Positions 8,632 to 17,110 of a DNA stretch of 64,000 nucleotides are shown here, piece by piece. Source of the DNA: CADCWK01 sp965218235 (lineage in GTDB: Bacteria > Chloroflexota > Chloroflexia > Thermomicrobiales > UBA6265); NCBI GenBank assembly GCA_965218235.1, contig OZ244595.1, positions 1,054,001 through 1,118,000 on the forward strand, given 5' to 3'. The notes beneath the pieces are model-generated. The model searched no databases. It saw only the letters and a program-made list of their open reading frames with translations, and was not told the origin of the DNA. The translations under genes were made by a program, and so were the position numbers. Position 1 is the first letter of the stretch. The number at the start of each line of letters is the position of its first letter.

Positions 8632-9312
8632 ATGTCAAAGCAGGAACTGATCCGGCTCTACTCCAAGGGTCTACTCCCACGGCGCGACTTCGTCAGGCGA
8701 CTGACCCTCACCGGCGTCTCGGCCGGGGCGGCGATCGGCTACGCCCAGAGCCTTGCCCCATCCGCCAGTGCTGCCGTTCGGCCGCTCGATCTCCGCCGGC
8801 AGGCCGATTACGGTGGGCCGATCAACTCGGGAGATCTCGACGAGGCGATCCAGACGCTGAACGCGATCCTGGACACGCTCATCGATTACTTTTCAGGGGC
8901 GTTCGAGCAGTTCAACTCGGGGGACTTCGCCGACTTCCTCGGCGGTGACGTGGATGTATTCGGCCAGTTGCAGACGCTGCTCGATCAACTTCAGACCGAG
9001 CGGGATACGCTCGGTGCCGAGACAGGGTCGGGCACCTCACTGGACGTCCAGCCGGCTCAGTCCGGATCGGTGGACGACTTCCTCGCGGATCTCGGCGATG
9101 TGCTCGATGTCATGGTTCAGCTCTATGCCGGCCTGATTGGCGCCGCTGAAGATGTGGAACTCCGTCAGACCCTAGCCAGCCTGGGGCTCGTCAAGGGGGA
9201 GCAGGCATCCTTCGTGCGGACCCTTCGCGGTCTGGGTGCGTTCCCAAGCGCGCTGGAGACGCCGATCGACGCTGCGGAAGCCCGCAATCAGATCGCGTCG
9301 ATCCTCGCCTGA
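8632..9312 (+). CDS. TAT-exported alpha-helical protein, possibly ferritin-like
   Basis: Start at 8632 with AAAGGGA 8 nt upstream. The 226-residue protein has a twin-arginine signal (LLPRRDFVRRLTLTGVSAG) followed by an Ala-rich cleavage region near residue 47. The mature part is helical and rich in Asp, Gln and Leu, and ends with a segment resembling ferritin-like secreted proteins of Chloroflexota and Actinobacteria (LYAGLIGAAEDVELRQTLASL). I cannot place a full set of metal ligands, so the ferritin-like call is tentative. It follows the LCP gene by 175 nt and ends in a strong terminator, so the two may form one unit. Confidence 0.7.
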   Translation: MSKQELIRLYSKGLLPRRDFVRRLTLTGVSAGAAIGYAQSLAPSASAAVRPLDLRRQADYGGPINSGDLDEAIQTLNAILDTLIDYFSGAFEQFNSGDFADFLGGDVDVFGQLQTLLDQLQTERDTLGAETGSGTSLDVQPAQSGSVDDFLADLGDVLDVMVQLYAGLIGAAEDVELRQTLASLGLVKGEQASFVRTLRGLGAFPSALETPIDAAEARNQIASILA

Positions 9313-9342
9313 TCTCGTAAATCGCGTCAACCTTCGTCTCTT

Positions 9343-9381
9343 GCCGCGCCCCCCAGCGCCCTGGGGAGCGCGGCACTTTTT
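9343..9381 (+). terminator. Strong rho-independent terminator
   Basis: GCCGCGC pairs with GCGCGGC, and after one C-A mismatch CCCCAG pairs with CTGGGG, closing a 4-nt loop (9357-9360). TTTTT follows at 9377. It ends the TAT-exported protein gene and lies 23 nt before the stop of the convergent glycosyltransferase gene. Confidence 0.9.
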
Positions 9382-9403
9382 CCGGAGAGGCCGGAGACCT
9401 GCC

Positions 9404-11569
9404 CTACTGTGACATCCGACCCGGTACGCGGTTGCGCGGTTGCGGGGATGCGGCACCCTGTAAACCACCGTCAATGCTGGCAGATGATCGGACGACGGTG
9501 AACGGCCGTGTCAGCGCCGCGACGATGACGAACCGCCGGACGATCGACATGGGGCGATTGCGACATCCGCCGGCTAAGAGGATCGTTGGGACCATTCGCC
9601 AGTATCGACCTTCGACCGATGTGGATTGGGCAGCGCGGGGCTCGTGCAGAACGATGTGCGCTCGCAGGCCAGTGGCCATCTCGATTGCCGCAATGCGATC
9701 GCCTGTTGACAGATGACGATCGACCGCGCCGAGGGACGGTCCATCCGAACCACGCCACGACTCAAGGGTCAGGACCTGTGCATGACGGGTCGTCAGATCG
9801 AGCCGGAGTAAATCGGCCTCCCACTCATCACCCTCCGAGACCGTGAGGACGACGACGTCGCGGTACCCAGTCAACCGTGCGAGTTTGCCGGGTCGGGGCC
9901 GTAGGATCTCCAGCCACATCCCTGCCCATCCCGCGATGACGCCAATCTTGACTAACCAACGCACCGACGCATACTGCGCCGCCAGCTCCGGGTCGGCCCG
10001 GGCGACGCCGTCGTCGATCCGAGCCATCCAGCCGGGAATGTGCCTGAACAACCGCTGTCGAAGGAATGACCAGTCGATCACTGCCGCGTCGGCCGGTGGG
10101 TCCGCGGTCGCGAGCCGGCCCCACCCCCGGCCGCGGGTCAGGTGATGGCCGATCAACCCGCGGGTGCTCCGGCAGGGGCTGCTGTGATTGAACCGGATGG
10201 CAGGCTCGCGAAAGGCCACGTATCCCTGACGAACGAGGGTTTGGTTGACTTTCGTGTCCTCGGCTGAGCGAACCCCCTCCGGAAAGCCGCCGGTCTGGAC
10301 CAGCGGCTGCCGGGCGTAGGAGCAGTGGGCGGGCGGTCCGTCGATCCGGGCGGGCCGGTGGCCGGGTAGGCCGGCATGATGGTCGATGAAGTACGACGCC
10401 CAGCCAGCCGGGGTCCGATTGCCGTTGACCGCGACCCCCGTCACCATAGGATAGCCACGCCGGTGAGCATCGAGCCGCGCCTGGAGGCTGCCCGGCGGGA
10501 GTTCGACATGGGAGCCGGGGAAACTGATGTACGTCCCCGAGGCAACCCGCAGACCGGCGTTGCGGGCTTCTCCCGGCAACGCCCGGCGGGGCAACTCGAC
10601 CAGTCGGACCCGCGGGAATCGCTGCCGAACGATCGCTGCCGTCCGGTCCGTCCCGCTGGTCACGACGATCACCTCGAACGGCTCCGACACCACCTGACCG
10701 ACGATGGAGGCGACGGTCCGCTCGATCGTCCGTTCATCGTTGTAGGAAATCACGACGACCGACAGTGGCAATTCGGCCTCTGGCGGGAGAACCGGGTCAA
10801 GACCGCTGTCAAGCCCGAAGGGAGCGGGAGTCGGACCGGGATCGTGGGCCACGGCTTCGGCCAGCAGGACCGGTTGTCCCGCTGGCCGCGGTTCCCAGCG
10901 TCGCAGCTCCGTGGTGCGAGGACCGGCCAGGAGCCGATCGTAGTCCGCCCGAAAGAATCGCTCGGGGTCCGCCTCGACGTACTTTGCGAACCGCTCAAGT
11001 CGCCGGGCGTCCGTCATTCCGCCGAGATGCTGGATGCGCAGTGTCGTGCGGACCCATAGCGAGCGGGGCAGATCGGTCGGCACGGGAACGAAGTGCAGGC
11101 GCTGGTCGGTGAACCGCTGGCCCCGCTCCCAGGCGAATAGCCGGTAGACCCATTGATCGTCCGGCAGAAACCACCCGTCCCTCTCCCGCATCGGAACGTG
11201 CCGGAAGCCGTAGGCGCAACCCGGTAACGCGTCCGTCCCGAGGAACTGGCGCAGGGCGGCGGCGTCGGCGGCGTCCATGCGTTCGTCTGCGTCCAGCGAC
11301 AGGATCCAGTCGGGTTCGTACTCCGCGGAGGCCGTAAGGAGCCGGTTCCGGTTGACAGCATCGTCCCAACCAGCGTATGACGTCCGGATCGGGTTGATCA
11401 GGATGTCCCGGACGAGCGGTTCCCGCTCGAGCAACCGGCGAGTGTCGTCGGTGCTGCCATCGTCCAGTGCGACGATTCCGTCGCAGAGTGGTCGTAGGCA
11501 ATCGAACAGGCCGGGCAGGTCCCGCGCAGCGTTTCGTACCGGCAGAAGAACGATGAGTCGTTGCGACAT
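9404..11569 (-). CDS. Double GT2 glycosyltransferase with an LCP-like C-terminal segment
   Basis: The ATG at 11569 has GGAGCAGG upstream. The 721-residue protein contains two GT-A domains. The first (residues 1-210) has LPVRNAARDLPG, ALDDGSTDDT and the DXD-like SLDADER (91-97). The second (268-470) has SVVVISYNDERTIERT and LPGEARNAGLRVASG. Two hydrophobic stretches near 538-556 may touch the membrane. Residues 570-645 follow the LCP pattern (DLLRLDLTTRHAQVLTL, then TGDRIAAIEMATGLRAHIVLH), but the catalytic RSD and PRD motifs are missing. It is divergent from the BY-kinase gene and probably works in the same polysaccharide pathway. Acceptor and donor sugars are unknown. Confidence 0.85.
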   Translation of the reverse strand: MSQRLIVLLPVRNAARDLPGLFDCLRPLCDGIVALDDGSTDDTRRLLEREPLVRDILINPIRTSYAGWDDAVNRNRLLTASAEYEPDWILSLDADERMDAADAAALRQFLGTDALPGCAYGFRHVPMRERDGWFLPDDQWVYRLFAWERGQRFTDQRLHFVPVPTDLPRSLWVRTTLRIQHLGGMTDARRLERFAKYVEADPERFFRADYDRLLAGPRTTELRRWEPRPAGQPVLLAEAVAHDPGPTPAPFGLDSGLDPVLPPEAELPLSVVVISYNDERTIERTVASIVGQVVSEPFEVIVVTSGTDRTAAIVRQRFPRVRLVELPRRALPGEARNAGLRVASGTYISFPGSHVELPPGSLQARLDAHRRGYPMVTGVAVNGNRTPAGWASYFIDHHAGLPGHRPARIDGPPAHCSYARQPLVQTGGFPEGVRSAEDTKVNQTLVRQGYVAFREPAIRFNHSSPCRSTRGLIGHHLTRGRGWGRLATADPPADAAVIDWSFLRQRLFRHIPGWMARIDDGVARADPELAAQYASVRWLVKIGVIAGWAGMWLEILRPRPGKLARLTGYRDVVVLTVSEGDEWEADLLRLDLTTRHAQVLTLESWRGSDGPSLGAVDRHLSTGDRIAAIEMATGLRAHIVLHEPRAAQSTSVEGRYWRMVPTILLAGGCRNRPMSIVRRFVIVAALTRPFTVVRSSASIDGGLQGAASPQPRNRVPGRMSQ

Positions 11570-11880
11570 GAACCTGCTCCGGTGGGACGTCTGGGTCGCT
11601 CTGGAGCATAAACGACCGACCGATCCTGGGAACGGATGGCGCGGAGGGAGCGACCCTTGGTCCCTTCCGTCCGGCCTGGCCTGGCGTGGCGGTAACCATC
11701 GGTCAGCCGACCAGCAGATCGGATGAGACGTTTGTGCTACGGAAGAAGGCGCCAACACGATAGTACACTCTGGACCATGCGCCCTCATCGGGGCGCCCGT
11801 ACCAATCTCCGCGACCCGACCCGGACGATCCCCGCGGCCACCTGGCGTCCGCCAGTTTCCCTATCAGGAGACAGCCTCCC
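11570..11880. other. Divergent intergenic region between the GT2 gene and the BY-kinase gene
   Basis: This 311-nt stretch has no convincing gene on either strand. It must carry the promoters for both divergent genes. An AT-richer patch around 11745-11775 (ACGATAGTACACTC) could hold a -10 element for the plus-strand gene, but I could not pair it with a good -35. Confidence 0.4.
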
Positions 11881-13503
11881 TTGAACCTCGATCTCAGAAC
11901 GCTGCTGCGGTTCGCGCGACGCTGGTGGTTCCTACTGCTGCTCGGTCCCCTCGTCGCTGGCGGAGCGGCCTACTGGACGTCCTCCCAGCAGGAGGAGATG
12001 TACGCGGCGACCGCGACGCTGTTCATCTCCCAGACCGATCCCAGCCAGCAGGACCTGAGCGGTCTTCAGGCGGGTGAACGGCTCGGGTCGACTTACCAGC
12101 AATTGGTGAACACCGATCCAGTTCTCCAGGCGGTGATCGACCGGCTTCAGCTTCCAGTGATGATCGGCGATCTGCGCGGCAGTGTCAGCGCCTCGGTCGT
12201 GACGGGAACACAGCTTCTCCACGTGTCGGTCTCCGACTCGGACCCGCGCCGCGCCGCTCAGGTCGCCGACGCAGTGGCGGAGGAGTTCGCCCGCGTGCTG
12301 AGCGAGCGATCCACCCAGCTCTCGAGTGCCTCGCGCGAAGCGCTGCAATCGCAACTGGACAGGGCCGAGGGGCAGATCACGGACGTCACGACGCAGATTG
12401 ATCAGCTCGAGGCATCCGGGACGGTCGGGTCGGCGGAGGTGCAAACGCAGCTCAGTTCGCTCCGCGTCACGCTCAGCCAGGCTCAGGTCGTTTACGGCGA
12501 CCTGCTCAGCCAGCAGCAGCAGATGGACCTGGCTGAGGCCGCCCTCCAGAGCCGGGTCACGGTTTGGGAACACGCCCGACTCCCAGGTACCCCGTACGCA
12601 CCGCGCACGTCGCTGTACACGCTGCTGGCTTTGATCGCGGGGATGATCGTCGCGGCCGCAAGCGTCTTCCTGCTGGAATACCTCGACAACACGGTCAAGA
12701 GCGAACAGGACATCGTTGATCTGACTGGCGTCCCGATGCTCGCCGAAGTTCGCGTCGTGCCCAAGCTGCTTCCGGGCCGGGACCAACTCTATGTTTTGAA
12801 CCGTCCGGCATCGGCCGCGTCGGAAGCGATTCGGCTGCTTCGGACCAACCTCGAGTTCGCTTCGGCATCGAAGGAGGTCGCGGTCATGCTGGTCTCCAGT
12901 GCGGGGCCATCCGAGGGCAAGAGCACGGTGACGGCGAACCTGGCGGCGGCGATGGCAGGGACGGGACTGGTCACGGTCGTGATCGATGCCGATCTGCGGC
13001 GACCCACTCAGCATCGCATCTTCGACTTGTCCAACGAGCGTGGACTGACGTCCCTGCTGACGCATCCGGCGCAACCGTGGAGCTGGGCCGCGGCCGAAGT
13101 GATCCCTGGTCGCCTGTTCGTCGTTCCGAGCGGCCCACAGCCCCCGAATCCGTCCGACCTGCTGAGTACCGAGCGGATGCGTCGCCTGCTCGAGGATCTT
13201 CGGTCGACCGTCGACCTCGTCATCATCGACTCACCGCCCCTACTTGCGGCGGCGGACGCTCTTGTCCTCGCCCCCCATTCCGACGGCGTCGTGCTGCTCT
13301 GCCGCGCCGGTCAGACGCGTCGTGAGGCCTTGCAGCGGGCGGTCGGCGCCCTCCGCAACGGTTCGATTCGGGTGATCGGCACGGTCCTCAACGGGCAGTC
13401 CAGTTCGGGTGAGAGCGGCTACTACTATGCCGGCTACTACTCGAGTGAGACCACGGACCAGCGGCCCAGCCTTCCGGCTCGTGAACCCGCAACGCAGCCG
13501 TAG
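11881..13503 (+). CDS. Polysaccharide co-polymerase fused to BY-kinase (Wzz-Wzc/CapAB type)
   Basis: TTG start, with AGGAG 11 nt upstream. Residues 1-260 are a Wzz domain: a first membrane helix (about 15-35), a periplasmic coiled region (about 110-230) and a Pro-containing second helix (about 245-265). Residues 320-500 are the BY-kinase: Walker A SSAGPSEGKST, Walker A' VVIDADLRRP, Walker B LVIIDSPP. The C-terminus carries a tyrosine cluster (GYYYAGYYSS), the usual autophosphorylation site. It controls polymer length and export. The PHP phosphatase gene that should reverse the phosphorylation lies immediately downstream, convergent rather than in the same operon. Confidence 0.95.
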   Translation: MNLDLRTLLRFARRWWFLLLLGPLVAGGAAYWTSSQQEEMYAATATLFISQTDPSQQDLSGLQAGERLGSTYQQLVNTDPVLQAVIDRLQLPVMIGDLRGSVSASVVTGTQLLHVSVSDSDPRRAAQVADAVAEEFARVLSERSTQLSSASREALQSQLDRAEGQITDVTTQIDQLEASGTVGSAEVQTQLSSLRVTLSQAQVVYGDLLSQQQQMDLAEAALQSRVTVWEHARLPGTPYAPRTSLYTLLALIAGMIVAAASVFLLEYLDNTVKSEQDIVDLTGVPMLAEVRVVPKLLPGRDQLYVLNRPASAASEAIRLLRTNLEFASASKEVAVMLVSSAGPSEGKSTVTANLAAAMAGTGLVTVVIDADLRRPTQHRIFDLSNERGLTSLLTHPAQPWSWAAAEVIPGRLFVVPSGPQPPNPSDLLSTERMRRLLEDLRSTVDLVIIDSPPLLAAADALVLAPHSDGVVLLCRAGQTRREALQRAVGALRNGSIRVIGTVLNGQSSSGESGYYYAGYYSSETTDQRPSLPAREPATQP

Positions 13504-13630
13504 CGACCGGTGTGCCTCCGTGGACGGCCGAGGGAGTGGTCGGAACCGATCATCGCTCCGGTGGGTTCCGCGCGGGATGGCCATGCCCGGGGTTGGGTAC
13601 GGACCGATCCCGACGATTGCCTTGGGGCCG

Positions 13631-14440
13631 TTATCGGGCGCCCCGCCCAATCGGCCACCAGCGACGCGGGCGTCGCTGGAAATCACCTTCACCGGCTTGC
13701 TCGCCCAGGGCAATGTCGTCGCCGGAGAGGATCGCCACCGGGTTGCGGTTCACGATCCGGTCCCGCCGTTCTCGCCCGACGATCTGCTCCAGGCGACGCA
13801 GCGCGTCCGGGACGGCCGCCAGCCGGTGATCGTCCCCGTGGGCGTCCGAGGCAACCAGAGTGATCGCGCCGGCCTCGAGTAGCCGCGTGGATACCTTCTG
13901 GATCCGACGGGACGATCCAGTCAGGCTCTGCAGCGTCAATTGCAGCTGGACCCCGCGACGGGCCAGGGCGATCGCGAGGTCGGGCTGCTCCTGCACCGCG
14001 CGGTAGCGTTCCGGGTGGGCGAGGATCGGGCGGTAGCCGGCCGCCTGAAGGGCGAACATCGTCGCCTCGGTGTAGGTCGGCCAGCCGACGAACGGCAGTT
14101 CGACCAGGATTGCCCGAGTCCCGGCGATCGTCGAAGGTTCCCCCGCCTCGAGCCGGCGGGGCAGATCGGGCGACAGGAAGACCTCGTAGCCACCGATCAC
14201 GCTGATTCCATATGGCCCGGCCTCATGCCGCACCTCAGCCAATCGGGTCTCCACAGCCAACCGATAGTCCCCGGCGAGCTGGACATGCAGGTGCGGCGTG
14301 GCGACGATGGTCCGGTATCCCAGCTCAACCGATCTGGCTAGCAGGAGCCGTGTGCCGGCCATGGATGAAGCACCGTCGTCAACCCCTGGGAGCAGATGAT
14401 TGTGCAGGTCTATCACAGGTTTACTCCGATGCTCACCCAC
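13631..14440 (-). CDS. CpsB/YwqE-type PHP protein-tyrosine phosphatase
   Basis: GTG start at 14440. The 269-residue protein begins its domain with DLHNHLLPGVDDG and continues with ATPHLH, GGYEVFL, ILAHPERY and SDAHG, the metal-binding motifs of PHP-family tyrosine phosphatases that dephosphorylate BY-kinases. It ends convergent with the BY-kinase, with 127 nt between the stops. The metal ligands all look intact. The length is close to the family norm of about 255, with a short basic C-terminal tail (RRPRRWWPIGRGAR). It is cytoplasmic. Confidence 0.93.
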   Translation of the reverse strand: MGEHRSKPVIDLHNHLLPGVDDGASSMAGTRLLLARSVELGYRTIVATPHLHVQLAGDYRLAVETRLAEVRHEAGPYGISVIGGYEVFLSPDLPRRLEAGEPSTIAGTRAILVELPFVGWPTYTEATMFALQAAGYRPILAHPERYRAVQEQPDLAIALARRGVQLQLTLQSLTGSSRRIQKVSTRLLEAGAITLVASDAHGDDHRLAAVPDALRRLEQIVGRERRDRIVNRNPVAILSGDDIALGEQAGEGDFQRRPRRWWPIGRGAR

Positions 14441-14930
14441 TAGCGGGTATCGCCGCAGTCTGGTTCTACCACGTGGGCGCCAGATGGGTGCCAGACAGGG
14501 GGCCGTGGTCGGCCCGCCCCTGTCCTGATGATGGCGCTCCGAGCCCGATCATGACTCTTGGGGGGTTCGATCTATACCTTCTGGCCTAACCCGACTGTCG
14601 AATCGTGGCGTGCTCGATCCCAGAACCAGTCCATGCCATGGCAGGAGGACGGGCTCGGGTTCAGGAAGGGTGCCATTCGGACTGTCAAGTCCGGTTTCAT
14701 GCGGGACCAGAAATGACTATGCCGGCAGGATGAATGGCCTATTTCCAGTCGATGGTGCCATTGCGTAGGGTTAGAGAGGTTCCCGCTCGGTCCAGACTCG
14801 CCTATCCATTGGCGGCCTGCACAGCGCGGCATCATGCCGGATTCGGACCCAGTGGATTCAGGCGATGTCCACGCGCTGGACGTCCAGGCATCTTCGCCTC
14901 AGTCTCGGGCGCATCCCAATGGAGGTCGCG
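14441..14930. other. 490-nt leader region upstream of the polysaccharide operon
   Basis: No supported gene is seen on either strand. The stretch separates the divergent phosphatase gene from the long plus-strand operon, so it should carry the operon promoter and perhaps a long leader. TCTATACCTT at about 14569-14580 is a possible -10 region. The base composition is somewhat lower in GC than neighbouring genes. Confidence 0.4.
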
Positions 14931-15758
14931 ATGTCGGTTGGTGCCCTCGAGGTCGATGATCAGATCGCATCCCGTGTGGAGCGTGTGACTGGCTCGGATC
15001 TCTACATCGTTCCGGGCGGCCGGGTCGTGTCCGGCGACATCCATGAGGTCCCGCCTCGTTCCTGGCAGGGTGCGGTCGTCGCGATTCCCGTCGGTCCAGA
15101 CACGGTCCGGGTCGAGGCGACGTTGCCGATTGGGGGCGTCATGGACCCCGGTGTCGCCTATCACCTGATCAAGCGATCGCTCGACATCGTGGTGGCTCTC
15201 CTCGCCATCGTCCTGCTCCTCCCGTTGATCTTGATGATCGCCATAGCTATCCGGGTCAATAGCCCTGGACCGATCCTGTTTCGTCACCGCCGTGTAGGGC
15301 GGGACGGAGTTCCCTTCTCGTGCCTGAAGTTTCGAACGATGGTGGCGGACGCCGATACGCGACTCAAGACCGATGCAACGCTTCAGGCGGAATTGATGCT
15401 CAAGTGGAAGTTGAATCGTGATCCTCGCGTGACGTCAGTGGGTCGAGTCCTCCGCAAGACGAGCGTCGACGAACTTCCCCAACTCCTGAATGTTCTCAAA
15501 GGACAGATGAGCCTTATTGGTCCTCGGCCGGTGCCTCGCGTTGAGTTCGATGCGAATTATCATCGACATGGCCATCTGATCTTCAGCGTGCGACCGGGGA
15601 TTACCGGCCTCTGGCAGGTGTCGGGAAGATCGAGTCTCACCTACGAGGAGCGAATCGCGCTGGACCTCGATTATGTCCGAAGCCGCTGCTTCTGGATGGA
15701 ACTTCGGATTCTCGTGATGACCATTCCCGCGGTTCTCCTGAGGCGGGGAGCAGTCTGA
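14931..15758 (+). CDS. Polyprenyl-phosphate sugar-1-phosphate transferase (initiating transferase)
   Basis: The ATG at 14931 follows GGAGG by 5 nt. The 275-residue protein is a short-form bacterial sugar transferase. A membrane helix near 83-108 (YHLIKRSLDIVVALLAIVLL) is followed by the catalytic domain with FRHRRVGRDGVPFSCLKFRTM, the KTSVDELPQLLNVLKGQMSLIGPRPV signature and GITGLWQVSGRS. It loads the first sugar phosphate on undecaprenyl phosphate at the inner face of the membrane. It is the first gene of the operon and its stop overlaps the next start (TGATG). Confidence 0.94.
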   Translation: MSVGALEVDDQIASRVERVTGSDLYIVPGGRVVSGDIHEVPPRSWQGAVVAIPVGPDTVRVEATLPIGGVMDPGVAYHLIKRSLDIVVALLAIVLLLPLILMIAIAIRVNSPGPILFRHRRVGRDGVPFSCLKFRTMVADADTRLKTDATLQAELMLKWKLNRDPRVTSVGRVLRKTSVDELPQLLNVLKGQMSLIGPRPVPRVEFDANYHRHGHLIFSVRPGITGLWQVSGRSSLTYEERIALDLDYVRSRCFWMELRILVMTIPAVLLRRGAV

Positions 15759-17110
15759 TGACCCTTGAGAGGCTCAATCTCCTGATTGTCGGCCTCAACT
15801 ATTGGCCGGAAGACACGGGAAGCGCTCCCTACACGACAGGCGTGGCTGAAGCCATGGCGGCGCGCGGGGCAAACGTCACGGTGCTGGCAGGCATGCCCTA
15901 TTATCCAGGCTGGCGGGTTTCGGCGTCCTATGCCGGCCGGCTCTCCATGACCGAACGACACAATGGTGTCACGATCCATCGAGTTCGTCAGTATGTCCCG
16001 GGCCGGCAGTCGGCGGCTCGTCGTGGTTTCTCGGAACTCTCCTTCCATTCGCACCTGCTAAGACTGTCTCGTCTATCCCGACCTGATCTCATCCTTGCCT
16101 CGATGCCGTATGTCGCGAACGGCGTCCTGGGTAGATGGGCGAGTCGGCGCTTTCACGTGCCGTATGGGCTCATCATCCAGGACCTGTCCAGTCAGGCAGC
16201 TGCTCAGTCATCCATTCGTGGGGGAACACGAGTCGCAACGATATTACGGTCAGTCGAAGGTCGAATGCTTCGCGATGCCGCTGGCGTTGGTCTCGTGGCG
16301 GACGGCTTCCGGGCCAGCGTCGAGGCGATGGGGGTCGCGCACGACCGGATCACGATGCTCCCGAACTGGTCGCACGTCTCGTCGCCGACCGGTGACCGGA
16401 CGCGGACCCGGGCCGAGCTGGGCTGGGACGACGCGACGCAGGTCGTCCTGCACGCCGGGAACATGGGGCTGAAGCAGGGGCTGGAGCACGTCGTCGCGGC
16501 CGCGCGGGTCGCGGAACAGCGCGAGGATCCCGTCCGGTTCATACTGATGGGGGATGGCAACCAACGGGTCGCCCTGACGATACTCGCCCGTGGAACCGCC
16601 GCCATCGAGTTCCTGCCCCCGCAGCCCGCCGACCGGTTCATGGATGTCCTTGCCGCTGCCGACGTCCTGCTCGTCAATGAGCGAGCGAGCGTCGTCGACA
16701 TGTCGCTACCCAGCAAGCTGACGTCGTACTTCATGGCGGGCCGCGCCGTCGTAGCCGCGACGAACCCGCTGGGAATCACCGCCCAGGAGGTGTCGCGGTC
16801 CGGGGCGGGAGTCTCGGTCCCGGCGGAGGATCCGGAGTCGCTGCTGGCGGCGCTGGGAGCGCTCCGGGCCGACCCGGCGCTGGCCGGCGAGCTCGGCGCC
16901 AACGGCCCGCGTTACGCCGCCGCTCACCTCGGGGCGGACGCCGCCTACGATCGGGTCGAGCGGTTCCTGGAGGGGTTGCTCGGCGACGCGCCAGCGCGAA
17001 CTGTCGTGGGCGGTCCGGTTCCCACCCCGACCCAAGCCTCAGCCATGCCCGTCGCCGGACGCGACGTCGCGGCGGCGAGCACCGTACGGATTGGAGACAT
17101 CGGGCGATGA
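15758..17110 (+). CDS. GT4 glycosyltransferase, WcaI-like
   Basis: The 450-residue protein has a GT-B fold: an N-terminal GLNYWPEDTGSAPYT motif typical of WcaI-like colanic-acid fucosyl or related transferases, HAGNMGLKQGLEHVV opening the second Rossmann domain, and an E-x7-E region with LPSKLTSYFMAGRAVVA. A Pro/Ala-rich tail follows residue 410. It is coupled to the initiating transferase upstream and by ATGA to gmd downstream, which supports transfer of a GDP-activated sugar early in repeat-unit assembly. Codon use changes from mixed to strongly GC-rich after about residue 185, suggesting a mosaic gene. Confidence 0.9.
   Translation: MTLERLNLLIVGLNYWPEDTGSAPYTTGVAEAMAARGANVTVLAGMPYYPGWRVSASYAGRLSMTERHNGVTIHRVRQYVPGRQSAARRGFSELSFHSHLLRLSRLSRPDLILASMPYVANGVLGRWASRRFHVPYGLIIQDLSSQAAAQSSIRGGTRVATILRSVEGRMLRDAAGVGLVADGFRASVEAMGVAHDRITMLPNWSHVSSPTGDRTRTRAELGWDDATQVVLHAGNMGLKQGLEHVVAAARVAEQREDPVRFILMGDGNQRVALTILARGTAAIEFLPPQPADRFMDVLAAADVLLVNERASVVDMSLPSKLTSYFMAGRAVVAATNPLGITAQEVSRSGAGVSVPAEDPESLLAALGALRADPALAGELGANGPRYAAAHLGADAAYDRVERFLEGLLGDAPARTVVGGPVPTPTQASAMPVAGRDVAAASTVRIGDIGR

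Noticed and set aside
13409..13882. Plus-strand frame across the convergent BY-kinase and phosphatase ends
   Set aside because: Overlaps both real genes and shows no family pattern.
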